A program made the translations under genes and the position numbers. Positions 1-7,326 of a DNA stretch of 7,866 bases are shown piece by piece (the first letter of the stretch is position 1; every line of letters starts with the position of its first letter). The notes under the pieces were generated by a model, which saw only the letters and a list, made by a program, of their open reading frames with translations, made no database searches and had not been told where the DNA came from. Source of the DNA: Gemmatimonadota bacterium (lineage in GTDB: Bacteria; Latescibacterota; UBA2968; UBA8231); the NCBI GenBank assembly GCA_026706165.1, contig JAPOZF010000656.1, positions 1-7,866 on the forward strand, in the 5' to 3' direction.

Positions 1-618
1 GGCGTGGACTTCGGGGTGGCCGGCGTCTCCACGGACGGCAGGACCACCTTCAGCGCCGGCATGCTCAACCTCGTGGATTTCATCAGCTGGAGCATCGGAT
101 CGCGGCAGGACTCGGTGTATGCCAGGGCGACGAGGCTGCGGGTGACCCGCTTTCTCGACCCGGACCAGGTCCGGATGAGAGACGTGCTCGAAAACGAGGA
201 CATCGACGGGGACGGCGATCCCGATTTTCGAGAGAAGTTCAGCGAGAAGGGCTTCTCCCGCTCGCTGCCGGCGATGCTGCGCGCCGGGGTTGCGCACTGG
301 CCGATGCCCCACATGACGCTGGTCGGCAACTACGACCAGGCCTTCAGCTCCGGTTTCGGGATTTCCCCGATGCCCAAGATCTCGACCGGAGCGGAGTACC
401 GGCTGGTTCCCTGGTTTCCGGCGCGAATCGGTCTGTCGATCGGGGGCCGCAGCAGCAGCACGGGTGTCGGTTTCGCCTTCGGGCCGTTCAACGTCGGCCA
501 CGCTCAGTTCGAGTTCTTCGATCTCGCCCTGGTGACCCGCGGGGGACTGCTTCCGGGGTTCTCGAAAGGCTCGGCCATGTCGGTCATGCTCTTCCGTTTC
601 AACCTTATCAACGCCTGA
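1..618 (+). CDS. C-terminal part of a probable outer-membrane beta-barrel protein (5' end outside window)
   Basis: The reading frame is open from base 1 to the TGA at 616-618, giving 205 visible residues. The GTG at base 4 is probably not the true start, because the frame continues to the window edge and there is no signal peptide. Seen directly: alternating hydrophobic/polar stretches with many Gly, Phe and Tyr residues, a Gly-Val-Asp-Phe-Gly opening, and a final amphipathic strand (VMLFRFNL) next to the C-terminus. This is the pattern of transmembrane beta-strands closing an outer-membrane barrel. Similar texture is known in large uncharacterised barrel families such as PorV-like and DUF5723-like proteins; assignment to one of these is inference. 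An acidic loop (DIDGDGDPD, bases 199-225) resembles calcium-binding Asp-rich loops. The gene appears unrelated to clpB, which follows after a 333-base gap. Ligand or transport role is unknown. Confidence 0.55.
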   Translation, partial: GVDFGVAGVSTDGRTTFSAGMLNLVDFISWSIGSRQDSVYARATRLRVTRFLDPDQVRMRDVLENEDIDGDGDPDFREKFSEKGFSRSLPAMLRAGVAHWPMPHMTLVGNYDQAFSSGFGISPMPKISTGAEYRLVPWFPARIGLSIGGRSSSTGVGFAFGPFNVGHAQFEFFDLALVTRGGLLPGFSKGSAMSVMLFRFNLINA

Positions 619-951
619 AGTTCACAAAGGCCGCGTGTCGTTCGTCCCGGTAGCGCGGCTTGCGGCCGAGGGCGCGGTCCTGTTGTTCAGGGGTTCCGAG
701 ACGATCCATCGCCGGTTGAACGGCTTTCCCGGAATGAAGCCGAACCTCTGCCAATGTGGCAGTTGCACTTCGGCGAAGGACCCGATTCGAACCGCCTTTC
801 TTTTCCTTAGTTGAATAAAAACATTGATTTAAATAAATCAACCTCGCTGCGGGAACGAAATTTGCTCAAGCAGAACCAACTGCTGAACCAGGTGTCGAAC
901 TGACCAGACCAAACCCGGCTTCGCAAGGGGATCGTCAAAGGGGATCGTCAA
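619..951. other. Intergenic region upstream of clpB
   Basis: No convincing gene is visible in this 333-base stretch. Bases 619-796 are GC-rich like the rest of the window. Bases 797-840 switch to pyrimidine-rich and then AT-rich sequence, unlike anything else here, and include an 18-bp palindrome. Bases 842-951 are the presumed leader of clpB and end in a 13-bp tandem duplication. The AT-rich island is the natural place for the clpB promoter, but no hexamer pair close to the sigma-70 consensus can be placed with proper spacing. Neither a CIRCE element (TTAGCACTC-N9-GAGTGCTAA) nor a good sigma-32 promoter is seen, although clpB is heat-shock controlled in many bacteria. Confidence 0.6.
824..841. 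promoter_or_regulatory. 18-bp palindrome in the AT-rich island before clpB (candidate operator)
   Basis: TTGATTTAAATAAATCAA has 8-bp perfectly complementary arms around a 2-base centre. It sits 110 bases upstream of the clpB ATG in the only AT-rich stretch of the window. Symmetry of this size is typical of sites for dimeric repressors. No G/C-rich stem or following T-run is present, so it is a poor terminator. The role as an operator is inference. Confidence 0.4.
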
Positions 952-952
952 A
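927..952 (+). repeat. Two tandem 13-bp copies of GGGGATCGTCAAA, carrying the clpB ribosome binding site
   Basis: The unit occurs at 927-939 and again, identical and adjacent, at 940-952; the last A is the first base of the clpB ATG. The AAGGGG at 938-943 is a plausible Shine-Dalgarno sequence eight bases from the ATG. The first copy carries an identical AAGGGG (925-930), so the duplication has doubled the binding site. A recent slippage duplication is the simplest explanation. Confidence 0.8.
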
Positions 953-3579
953 TGAACGCGAGCAAGCTGACCCAGAAATCGCAGGAAGCCCTGCAGAAGG
1001 CGCAAAGCGAAGCACTCGACCGCAATCACCAGGAGGTCGACGTCGAACATCTGCTCCTGGCTTTGCTGGATCAGGAGGCGGGGACCGTGTACCGCCTCCT
1101 CCAGCGCGCCGGGGCGCCCCCGGCTGAAGTGCGCCGAAAGCTGGAAGCGGCCCTCTCGCGCAGACCGCGCCTGTCCGGGGGCGTACCGGAAGTCCGCATG
1201 GCGCGGAATCTCCACGAGGTGCTGGTGAAGGCCGAAAAGGAAGCCGACAGACTCGAGGATGAGTTCGTGGTCGGTCGAGCATCTGGCTCTCGCCATCCTC
1301 GCGGCAGATGGGGACGCCGCGAAAATCCTCGTGGAACAGGGGGTGGGCCGCGACGACCTGCTGAGGGCCCTGAGCGCGGTTCGCGGCAACCAGAGAGTGA
1401 CCAGCGCCACCCCGGAGGACACCTACGAGGCGCTCCAGAAATACGGGGCCGACCTCGTCGCGCAGGCGCGGGCGGGGAAGCTGGATCCCGTAATCGGGCG
1501 CGACGGCGAGATCCGCCGGGTCATCCGGATCCTGTCGCGAAAAACCAAGAACAACCCCGTCCTTATCGGCGAGCCCGGAGTCGGCAAGACCGCGGTCGTC
1601 GAGGGCCTGGCCCAGCGCATCGTGCGCGGCGACGTCCCGGAGTGGATGAAGGATCGCACGGTCTTCTCCCTCGACATGGGGGCCCTTGTCTCCGGCGCCA
1701 AATACCGCGGCGAGTTCGAGGAACGGCTCAAGGCGGTGCTCAGGGAGATAACGCAGAGCGAAGGACGCATTCTGCTGTTCATCGACGAGGTGCACAACAT
1801 CGTCGGCGCCGGCCGCACCGAGGGGTCGACCGACGCGGGCAACCTGCTGAAACCGATGCTCGCCCGCGGCGAGCTGCACTGCATAGGGGCGACAACTCTC
1901 GACGAGCACCGGCGCCACATCGAGAAGGACGCCGCCCTCGAAAGGCGTTTCCAGCCGGTGATGGTCGACGCACCTTCGGTCGAGGACGCTATCTCCATTC
2001 TGCGCGGGCTCAAGGAACGGTACGAAATCCATCACGGGGTCCGCATTCAGGACAACGCCCTGGTCGCCGCCGCGGTGCTCTCGAACCGCTACGTCAGCGA
2101 CCGTTTCCTGCCCGACAAGGCGATCGACCTCGTCGACGAGGCCTGCGCCCTGATACGCACGGAGATCGATTCGATGCCGGCCGAGCTCGACGAGGCGATG
2201 CGCCGCTCGACGCAGCTGGAGATCGAGGAGGCTGCCCTTGTGAAGGAAAAGGACGGCGCCAGCATGGAACGGCTGCAGGCGTTGCGCTCGGAGCTGGCCG
2301 ATCTGAAGTCGCTGACTCACGCAATGCGCGACCAGTGGGAGCAGGAGAAAGGGGCCATCGGAGCGATGCGCGCGCTGAAGGAGCAGATCGAGGAGACGCG
2401 GCGCGACATCGAGGACGCGGAGCGGCGGCAGGATCTCAACGAGGCGGCACAGCTCAAGTACGGCCGCCTCCCCGACCTCGAGCGCCGCCTCGAAGAGGCC
2501 CAGCACCGCGACAGCGACAGCGCCGAGGGCCGACTGCTGCGCGAGGAGGTGACAGAAGCCGAGATCGCCGAGATCGTGTCGCGGTGGACGGGGGTTCCCG
2601 GCACCCGCCTGCTGGAGGGGGGGCGCGAGAAGCTTCTGCGCCTCGACGAAATCCTGCACCGGCGAGTCGTGGGGCAGGACGAGGCGGTTCGGCTCGTCGC
2701 CGATGCCGTCCTTCGCGCCAGGGCGGGAATCAAGGACCCCAAGCGCCCGATCGGGTCGTTCATTTTCCTGGGACCGACCGGGTCGGCAAGACCGAGCTGG
2801 CCAGGACCCTGGCCGAGGCGCTGTTCGACAGCGAGGAGAACGTGGTCCGCATCGACATGTCGGAGTACATGGAGAAGCACGCCGTATCCCGTCTGATCGG
2901 GGCGCCTCCCGGTTACGTGGGATACGAGGACGGGGGGCAGCTGACCGAGGCGGTCAGGAGGAAGCCGTATTCCGTGATCCTGTTCGACGAGATCGAGAAG
3001 GCCCACCACGACGTCTTCAACGCCCTGCTGCAGGTTCTCGACGACGGCCGTCTGACCGATTCGCAGGGGCGTACCGTCGATTTCCGGAATACGGTCGTCA
3101 TCATGACCTCGAACATCGGCTCCCGTCACCTGATGGAGGGGGCGGCGGCCGGCGGCGAAATCCCGGAGGCAGTGCAGGAAACGGTTACACGGGAGATGCA
3201 GGGGCACTTCAGGCCCGAGTTCATCAACCGCGTCGACGACATCGTGATGTTCAAGCCGCTTACCCTTGGCGAGATCCAGAAGATCGTCGCCCTGATGACG
3301 GAAGACCTGAGCCGCCGACTGTCGGAACGCCGCATCGGGATCGAGATCTCCGAGCCGGCCCTGGAGGCTGTGGCGAGAAAGGGCTTCGACCCGGTATTCG
3401 GAGCGCGGCCGCTGAAGCGGTTCATCCGGCACGAGCTGGAGAGCCGCATCGCGCGCGCCCTGGTGGCTGGCGAAATCGATGACGGCGCCCGTGTTCGCGT
3501 CGATCTCGAAGAGGGTGAGCTGACCCTCCAATTCGACGGGGAGGAGGGGGGGGACCGGGTGCGCCCACGCGCCGCATGA
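952..3579 (+). CDS. clpB: ATP-dependent chaperone ClpB (Hsp100 disaggregase), interrupted by two compensating single-base indels
   Basis: ClpB is a hexameric cytoplasmic AAA+ machine that threads aggregated proteins through its pore, working with DnaK. Start and stop are clear (ATG 952 with AAGGGG eight bases upstream; TGA 3577-3579), but the protein reads in three segments: 952-1269, then the +1 frame 1271-2782, then the original frame to the end. Corrected length is 875 residues, normal for the family. Corrected domains: Clp N-domain about 1-145; NBD1 with Walker A GEPGVGKT (Lys212), pore Tyr251, Walker B Glu279 and Arg fingers 331/332; coiled-coil M-domain about 405-525, which separates ClpB from ClpA/ClpC; NBD2 with Walker A Lys613, pore Tyr655 (GYVG), Walker B Glu680, Arg760 and sensor-2 Arg819. 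The NBD1 residues match E. coli ClpB numbering exactly and the NBD2 residues are within 2-4. Whether the breaks are sequencing errors or real mutations cannot be told here. Read literally, the middle segment is nonsense. Confidence 0.95.
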   Translation: MNASKLTQKSQEALQKAQSEALDRNHQEVDVEHLLLALLDQEAGTVYRLLQRAGAPPAEVRRKLEAALSRRPRLSGGVPEVRMARNLHEVLVKAEKEADRLEDEFVVGRASGSRHPRGRWGRRENPRGTGGGPRRPAEGPERGSRQPESDQRHPGGHLRGAPEIRGRPRRAGAGGEAGSRNRARRRDPPGHPDPVAKNQEQPRPYRRARSRQDRGRRGPGPAHRARRRPGVDEGSHGLLPRHGGPCLRRQIPRRVRGTAQGGAQGDNAERRTHSAVHRRGAQHRRRRPHRGVDRRGQPAETDARPRRAALHRGDNSRRAPAPHREGRRPRKAFPAGDGRRTFGRGRYLHSARAQGTVRNPSRGPHSGQRPGRRRGALEPLRQRPFPARQGDRPRRRGLRPDTHGDRFDAGRARRGDAPLDAAGDRGGCPCEGKGRRQHGTAAGVALGAGRSEVADSRNARPVGAGERGHRSDARAEGADRGDAARHRGRGAAAGSQRGGTAQVRPPPRPRAPPRRGPAPRQRQRRGPTAARGGDRSRDRRDRVAVDGGSRHPPAGGGAREASAPRRNPAPASRGAGRGGSARRRCRPSRQGGNQGPQAPDRVVHFPGTDRVGKTELARTLAEALFDSEENVVRIDMSEYMEKHAVSRLIGAPPGYVGYEDGGQLTEAVRRKPYSVILFDEIEKAHHDVFNALLQVLDDGRLTDSQGRTVDFRNTVVIMTSNIGSRHLMEGAAAGGEIPEAVQETVTREMQGHFRPEFINRVDDIVMFKPLTLGEIQKIVALMTEDLSRRLSERRIGIEISEPALEAVARKGFDPVFGARPLKRFIRHELESRIARALVAGEIDDGARVRVDLEEGELTLQFDGEEGGDRVRPRAA
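1267..1273 (+). other. First clpB frame break: one extra base (G1269/G1270)
   Basis: The N-domain reads in frame up to Asp-Glu-Phe-Val (GTG 1267-1269). The family-typical continuation Ser-Val-Glu-His-Leu is then found only in the +1 frame, from TCG 1271. Removing a single G from the GG at 1269-1270 joins the two. No known programmed-frameshift signal is apparent around the site. Confidence 0.9.
2780..2784 (+). other. Second clpB frame break: one base missing in the G-run of NBD2 Walker A
   Basis: The +1 frame reads Phe-Leu-Gly-Pro-Thr-Gly (GGG 2780-2782) and then turns to nonsense. The expected Val-Gly-Lys-Thr continues from GTC 2782-2784 in the original frame. Restoring a fourth G to the GGG run rebuilds GPTGVGKT. 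The indel lies in a short homopolymer, a common place for both replication slippage and base-calling errors. Confidence 0.9.
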
Positions 3580-3590
3580 CCGGCTCTCTC

Positions 3591-3615
3591 GGGAACCGAT
3601 CAGGCTCCCTTTAGT
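3591..3615 (+). terminator. Possible intrinsic terminator after clpB
   Basis: Twelve bases past the clpB stop, 3591-3597 can pair with 3603-3609 (GGGA, one A/C mismatch, then CC with GG) around a 5-base loop. It is followed by TTTAGTCTTGT, a T-rich though imperfect tail. The stem is short, so the call is tentative. If real, it separates clpB from htrA transcription. Confidence 0.35.
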
Positions 3616-3650
3616 CTTGTATTGCTCGAAAGGCAACAACGAACCAGAAT

Positions 3651-3656
3651 GGAGAG
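3651..3656 (+). promoter_or_regulatory. Ribosome binding site of htrA
   Basis: GGAGAG lies nine bases before the ATG at 3666. This favours that start over the in-frame ATG at 3687, which would shorten the basic N-region of the signal peptide and has no comparable purine-rich site at the right distance. Confidence 0.65.
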
Positions 3657-3665
3657 AAACCGGAA

Positions 3666-5096
3666 ATGAAAGGGACAGGAAACCGGATGGTCCTCAGAAT
3701 CGTCCTGGTCGCGGCAGCCATCTGCGCCGCGACGGCTTCCGGCGGACAAACCGCCGCGGAGCTGCAGAAGTGGAGCGACGGCTTCGCCGAGATCGTTGCC
3801 CAGGTGAAGCCGGGGGTGGTTGCGATCTCCACCGAGTCAAAGGCCCGGGTGGCCCCCGACACTCGCGGCGCCCCCTTCGAGCACGGCACCCCGTTCGAGT
3901 TCTTCTTCGGCCGGCCCCAACCAGATTTCCGGCCGCGCCAGGGACAGGGGTCAGGGGTGATCGTCACCCATGGAGGGGAGTATTTCATCCTGACCAACTA
4001 CCACGTGATCCGCGGCGCAGACGAGATCACCGTCGAGCTGACCGACGAACGCCACTTCCCCGCCGAGGTGGTCGGTACCGATTCCCTCAGCGACCTCGCG
4101 GCCCTGCGCATCGACGCGGACGGTCTTCCCTCCGTATCCTGGGGGAGGTCGGCGGATCTCAGGGTCGGGGAATGGGTGCTGGCGATAGGCAACCCGTTCG
4201 CACTCGAGCACACCGTGACTCAGGGGATAGTCAGCGCACTGGGACGGGACCGTTTCAGCGTTCAGGAATACGGCTCCTTCATCCAGACGTCCGCGGCGAT
4301 CAATCCGGGCAACAGCGGCGGCCCCCTGGTCAACCTGAGGGGGGAACTGGTCGGCATCAACACCGCCATCGTAACCCGCAGCGGCGGGGACCAGGGGATC
4401 GGATTCGCCATTCCCGTAGACCTCGCCAGGGACGTGCTGTCGCAACTGATCGAATCCGGAGAAGTGAGGCGCGGGCTGCTGGGGATAGACATCCGCAACA
4501 TCGACGCGCTGATGGCGGAAGCGCTGGGAATGGATAACACGCGTGGAGTACTGGTAATGGGGGTCAGGGAGGGCAGCGGTGCAGAGGAGGCGGGTCTGCA
4601 GGTGGATGACGTGGTCGTCGCCGTCGACGGGGACCCGGTGAGAAACACCACCCAGCTCAAGAGCCGCATCGGGGCCACTCCTCCCGGCACCGAGGTCGAG
4701 ATCGAGTTTCTGCGCGACGGCAAAGGCAAGAGGGTCTCCGTCGAACTCGGGGAGGTGACACAGGAGGCCCTCGCCAGAGGGCGGTCCGGCGCGGAAGAGG
4801 GAGAAGCGGAAACCGCCTCCCTCGGGCTTCGACTCCGCGAACTCACCCCCGAGCTGGCGGAGCGGTTCGGCTACGAGGATACCGGAGGCGTGCTGGTAAC
4901 CAGGATAAGGTCCGGGAGCGAGGCCTTCCGCCGGGGACTGCGCCGAGGCGACCTGATTGTCGAGGTCAACCGCCAGCCGGTGAGTTCGGTGAAGGAGTAC
5001 CGCGAAATAATCGAAGAGCTGGATTCCGGGGCCGCGGTATTGTTTCGGGTTCGCCGCGGGGATGCGAACCGGCTGATAGCCTTGCGCCTTCCGTAG
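3666..5096 (+). CDS. htrA: DegP/HtrA (Do family) periplasmic serine protease, MEROPS S1C, with two PDZ domains
   Basis: HtrA proteases degrade or hold misfolded proteins in the periplasm as oligomeric cages. The 476-residue protein is intact and of normal length. A signal peptide covers about residues 1-26: Lys/Arg near the start, hydrophobic core VLRIVLVAAAICAA, probable cleavage near Ala-Thr-Ala-Ser. The chymotrypsin-like domain follows, about 38-258, with the triad visible as His113 (TNYHV), Asp143 (SDLAAL) and Ser217 (GNSGGP). The Phe-rich FEFFFG segment at about 77-82 corresponds to the regulatory LA loop of DegP. PDZ1 spans about 260-360 (binding loop LLGI) and PDZ2 about 385-476 (loop SLGL). 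It cannot be assigned to DegP rather than DegQ from sequence alone. It stands 86 bases after clpB with its own ribosome binding site and no frame disturbance. Confidence 0.96.
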   Translation: MKGTGNRMVLRIVLVAAAICAATASGGQTAAELQKWSDGFAEIVAQVKPGVVAISTESKARVAPDTRGAPFEHGTPFEFFFGRPQPDFRPRQGQGSGVIVTHGGEYFILTNYHVIRGADEITVELTDERHFPAEVVGTDSLSDLAALRIDADGLPSVSWGRSADLRVGEWVLAIGNPFALEHTVTQGIVSALGRDRFSVQEYGSFIQTSAAINPGNSGGPLVNLRGELVGINTAIVTRSGGDQGIGFAIPVDLARDVLSQLIESGEVRRGLLGIDIRNIDALMAEALGMDNTRGVLVMGVREGSGAEEAGLQVDDVVVAVDGDPVRNTTQLKSRIGATPPGTEVEIEFLRDGKGKRVSVELGEVTQEALARGRSGAEEGEAETASLGLRLRELTPELAERFGYEDTGGVLVTRIRSGSEAFRRGLRRGDLIVEVNRQPVSSVKEYREIIEELDSGAAVLFRVRRGDANRLIALRLP

Positions 5097-5122
5097 TTCC
5101 CCCGCCACCTTCCATTCTTCCG

Positions 5123-5147
5123 CGTCCCATCGCCAGGCGGTGGGACG
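5123..5147 (+). terminator. Strong GC-rich hairpin between htrA and the GH78-like gene
   Basis: Bases 5123-5133 pair with 5137-5147: 11 pairs, one of them G-U, with loop CAG. It lies 26 bases after the htrA stop. The position suits a transcript end or an mRNA 3'-stabilising stem, but no T-run follows, so it is not a canonical intrinsic terminator. The GTG at 5140 lies inside its 3' arm, which argues against translation starting there. Confidence 0.45.
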
Positions 5148-5172
5148 GCGAACCTTCAACCCCTCAGGGAAG

Positions 5173-7317
5173 ATGACGGAAGGCCGTCCCGTCTGGGACA
5201 GGGGAAGCTCCCCCGGGCTGTACCTGAGGTCGTCGATGGCGGCCTCCTCTGCAGGAAAGGTCGAGCTGAACTGCGCCTGTACGGGCCCCTTCGAGCTGCG
5301 CCTTGACGGACAGCTGGTCGCCTGCCGCCGTGGGGGGGCGCTGACCGAGCGTCCCCTTCTCCACCGCATACCCTTGCAGCTCAGGGGTCCGGGCCGCCAC
5401 ACCCTCATCGTGCGCGCCGCCAACCATCCGGCGGTTGCGGCGCCCTGGTTCGCCTGTTCGGGTCCGGCGGTTTCTCCCACCGCGGGGGACGGCACCTGGA
5501 CCGTCCGGGCACTCCCCCAGCCCCGCGAAGATCCGGGGGTTGACGAATTCCACGATGCCCGGGAGGATCCCCTGGACTGCGATGCAGCCGATGCCGGCGG
5601 CGGCTGGGAGCCGGCAGTCGAGGTGGACGCGGCAATACCCGCCGCGGTCCGGGAGCCGGGTGGCATCGTGGAAGCGCCGCTGCAGGCAGTCGCCGTGGCG
5701 GCCGCGGGGGAATGGAGCGGCGACTCCCCGGAACCGGAGCGTCTGCAGGCGCTGGCGGACTGCAAATGCGTCCATCCCCAGGGCCTGCTTTCCGGCCGCG
5801 TCGCGCGCACCATCATCAGGACAGCGCCCCGCAAATCGGTAGTCATCCAGCTCGATCTGGGGCGCATCGCCAGCGGGTGTCCGGAAGTGCGCCTCGAGAC
5901 GGAGGAGAGCGGCGGCATCGTCGACTTCTATTTCGGGTACGTCCGCGGCCGCACACACGCTCAGGTCCGCTACATCGCCCGCGCAGGCAGGCAGGGCTGG
6001 CGCGCCCTGCGGGAACAGGCGGGCCGTTTCCTGACTGTCCGTCTCAGCGGGTTTGCGGAGAACTGCCATCTCGAGTCGGTGTCCGTAGTAACCCGCAGCG
6101 ACCCCGGCCCCGGGACGACTGCCACAGTGGAACAGGACGGGATGGTTGCCCCGCACCCGGTCGGACGGGAAACTCTCGATTCAGTGCGGCAGGAGATCTA
6201 CTCCCTGCAGCTTCCGCCCCGCCCGTACGACTGGCTGGCGATGCTGACTGCCTTCGTCACGGATTGCTACCTCACCGGCAATACTTCTACGGCGCGAACG
6301 GTGCTGAGAACGGCAGCCGGCCGCGAGGCCAACCGGGGCCCGCAGTCCTCGTGGGCGGCGTTTCCGCTCTTTGTCGAGGCCTACCACTTGTTGAGCGGTG
6401 ACGGGGAGACAGTTTCAGGGCTGCTGTCCGATCTGCTTTCTTCGGCAGCGGCGGTCCCCATGGACCCCGGCGGTGAGGTGCCGACCGCGCAGGCGGCTCT
6501 CGCCGCGGCAGGCGCCGCGGCCGCGGGGCGCGTTTGCCGCGGCCTGGGCCATACCGGGGGGGCCGCGGACTGCCAGGCGGAAGCACGGCGCCTGCGGGAC
6601 CTCGTGCAGGGTCGCTGGCGCGAACCGGAGGGTCTGTTCCCGGAGACAACCGGGGAGGCCGCACGGTTCAGCCAGTGGTCCAACGCCCTGGTCCTGTACG
6701 GCTCGCTGGCGAGGGTGGATCAGAGGGAACGCATCGCCGCAGCCATCGGGAATCAGTCGCTGTCGCCGGTGGGGGGACTGGTCCAGGCATGGTTTCTCTG
6801 CGAAGGGCTGTGGCGCGCCGGTGCCGAACAGCAGGCCATCGAGCACGCCGGGATGCACTGGGAAGGCATGGCGGCGAGGCCGGGAGAGACCTGGGCGGAC
6901 CGGGCGCTTCGGCCTTCCGCGCCCTACGAGCCGGGGCCTGAGTACCTGGCCGGGGCGCACCTGCTCGGGGTGGAGCCGCTCCGACCCGGGTTCGCCGTCG
7001 CCCGCATCCGGCCGCCCCGCAGCGTCGCCACCCATGCCTCCGGGTCGGTACCCACGCCAGCCGGAGATATCGCCGTCTCCTGGAGCCGGGAAGCAGACAG
7101 CTTCGATGTCGAGACCGAGCTGCCCGCCAGTATCGAGGGCCGTCTGGTCCTGCACCGCGGCGGCAGGAAGATGCCCACCATCCTGGTCAACCGGGTCACC
7201 GTGTGGCGAAACGAGAAGATGTATCCCAACCCCTTCGTGCAGCGGATAGTCGCCGACGGCGAGGATATCGTACTTGCACTGACCCAGGGGGGGCGCTCCC
7301 GGGTCGAGGTGGTCTGA
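5173..7317 (+). CDS. GH78-like (alpha-L-rhamnosidase-type) six-hairpin glycosidase family protein, possibly catalytically inactive
   Basis: Family members remove terminal alpha-L-rhamnose from glycans or glycosides. I use ATG 5173 (714 residues). GTG 5140 is in frame but sits inside a hairpin; neither start has an ideal ribosome binding site. Residues from 5173: N-terminal beta-sandwich about 10-105 with LYLRSSM (16-22) and LRLDGQLV (42-49), as in rhamnosidase N-domains; a second beta-domain about 205-310 with DLGRIASGCPEVRL (228-241); a helical (alpha/alpha)6 region about 335-600 with SQWSNAL (500-506); and a C-terminal beta-domain with LGVEPLRPGF followed by VPTPAGDIAVSW (626-637), very like the rhamnosidase C-domain. 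The helical region looks shorter than usual. The usual acid motif (Arg-Glu...Gly-Trp-x-Gly-Asp) appears as LPPRPYDW (347-354), and the Thr-x-Trp-Glu motif appears as ETWAD (572-576). No signal peptide is visible, so it is probably cytoplasmic. Substrate unknown; the fold call is moderately sure, the activity doubtful. Confidence 0.7.
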   Translation: MTEGRPVWDRGSSPGLYLRSSMAASSAGKVELNCACTGPFELRLDGQLVACRRGGALTERPLLHRIPLQLRGPGRHTLIVRAANHPAVAAPWFACSGPAVSPTAGDGTWTVRALPQPREDPGVDEFHDAREDPLDCDAADAGGGWEPAVEVDAAIPAAVREPGGIVEAPLQAVAVAAAGEWSGDSPEPERLQALADCKCVHPQGLLSGRVARTIIRTAPRKSVVIQLDLGRIASGCPEVRLETEESGGIVDFYFGYVRGRTHAQVRYIARAGRQGWRALREQAGRFLTVRLSGFAENCHLESVSVVTRSDPGPGTTATVEQDGMVAPHPVGRETLDSVRQEIYSLQLPPRPYDWLAMLTAFVTDCYLTGNTSTARTVLRTAAGREANRGPQSSWAAFPLFVEAYHLLSGDGETVSGLLSDLLSSAAAVPMDPGGEVPTAQAALAAAGAAAAGRVCRGLGHTGGAADCQAEARRLRDLVQGRWREPEGLFPETTGEAARFSQWSNALVLYGSLARVDQRERIAAAIGNQSLSPVGGLVQAWFLCEGLWRAGAEQQAIEHAGMHWEGMAARPGETWADRALRPSAPYEPGPEYLAGAHLLGVEPLRPGFAVARIRPPRSVATHASGSVPTPAGDIAVSWSREADSFDVETELPASIEGRLVLHRGGRKMPTILVNRVTVWRNEKMYPNPFVQRIVADGEDIVLALTQGGRSRVEVV

Positions 7318-7326
7318 GTCGCTGAA

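Noticed and set aside
785..800. GATTCGAACC resembling a tRNA T-loop
   Set aside because: The flanking bases do not form a T-stem on either strand and no acceptor or anticodon arm can be built around it.
797..810. Pyrimidine-rich run as an intrinsic terminator of the upstream barrel gene
   Set aside because: Only a 4-bp stem (772-775 with 793-796) around a long loop precedes the run, which is too weak, and the site is about 180 bases past the stop.
608..841. 77-codon minus-strand reading frame in the gap before clpB
   Set aside because: It needs a TTG start inside the palindrome, has no recognisable domain and overlaps the end of the upstream gene. It looks like chance.
811..903. 30-codon TTG-start frame in the clpB leader, rich in Asn, Lys, Leu and Gln
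   Set aside because: The composition follows from the AT-rich island and there is no ribosome binding site. A leader peptide cannot be supported.
935..2659. Long minus-strand open frame (574 codons) opposite clpB
   Set aside because: Mirror frame of GC-rich clpB with low-complexity composition. The plus strand encodes unmistakable ClpB motifs.
3951..5918. Long minus-strand open frame (655 codons) opposite htrA and the GH78-like gene
   Set aside because: It spans two plus-strand genes and their intergenic hairpin, with no recognisable motif. It is a GC-driven shadow frame.
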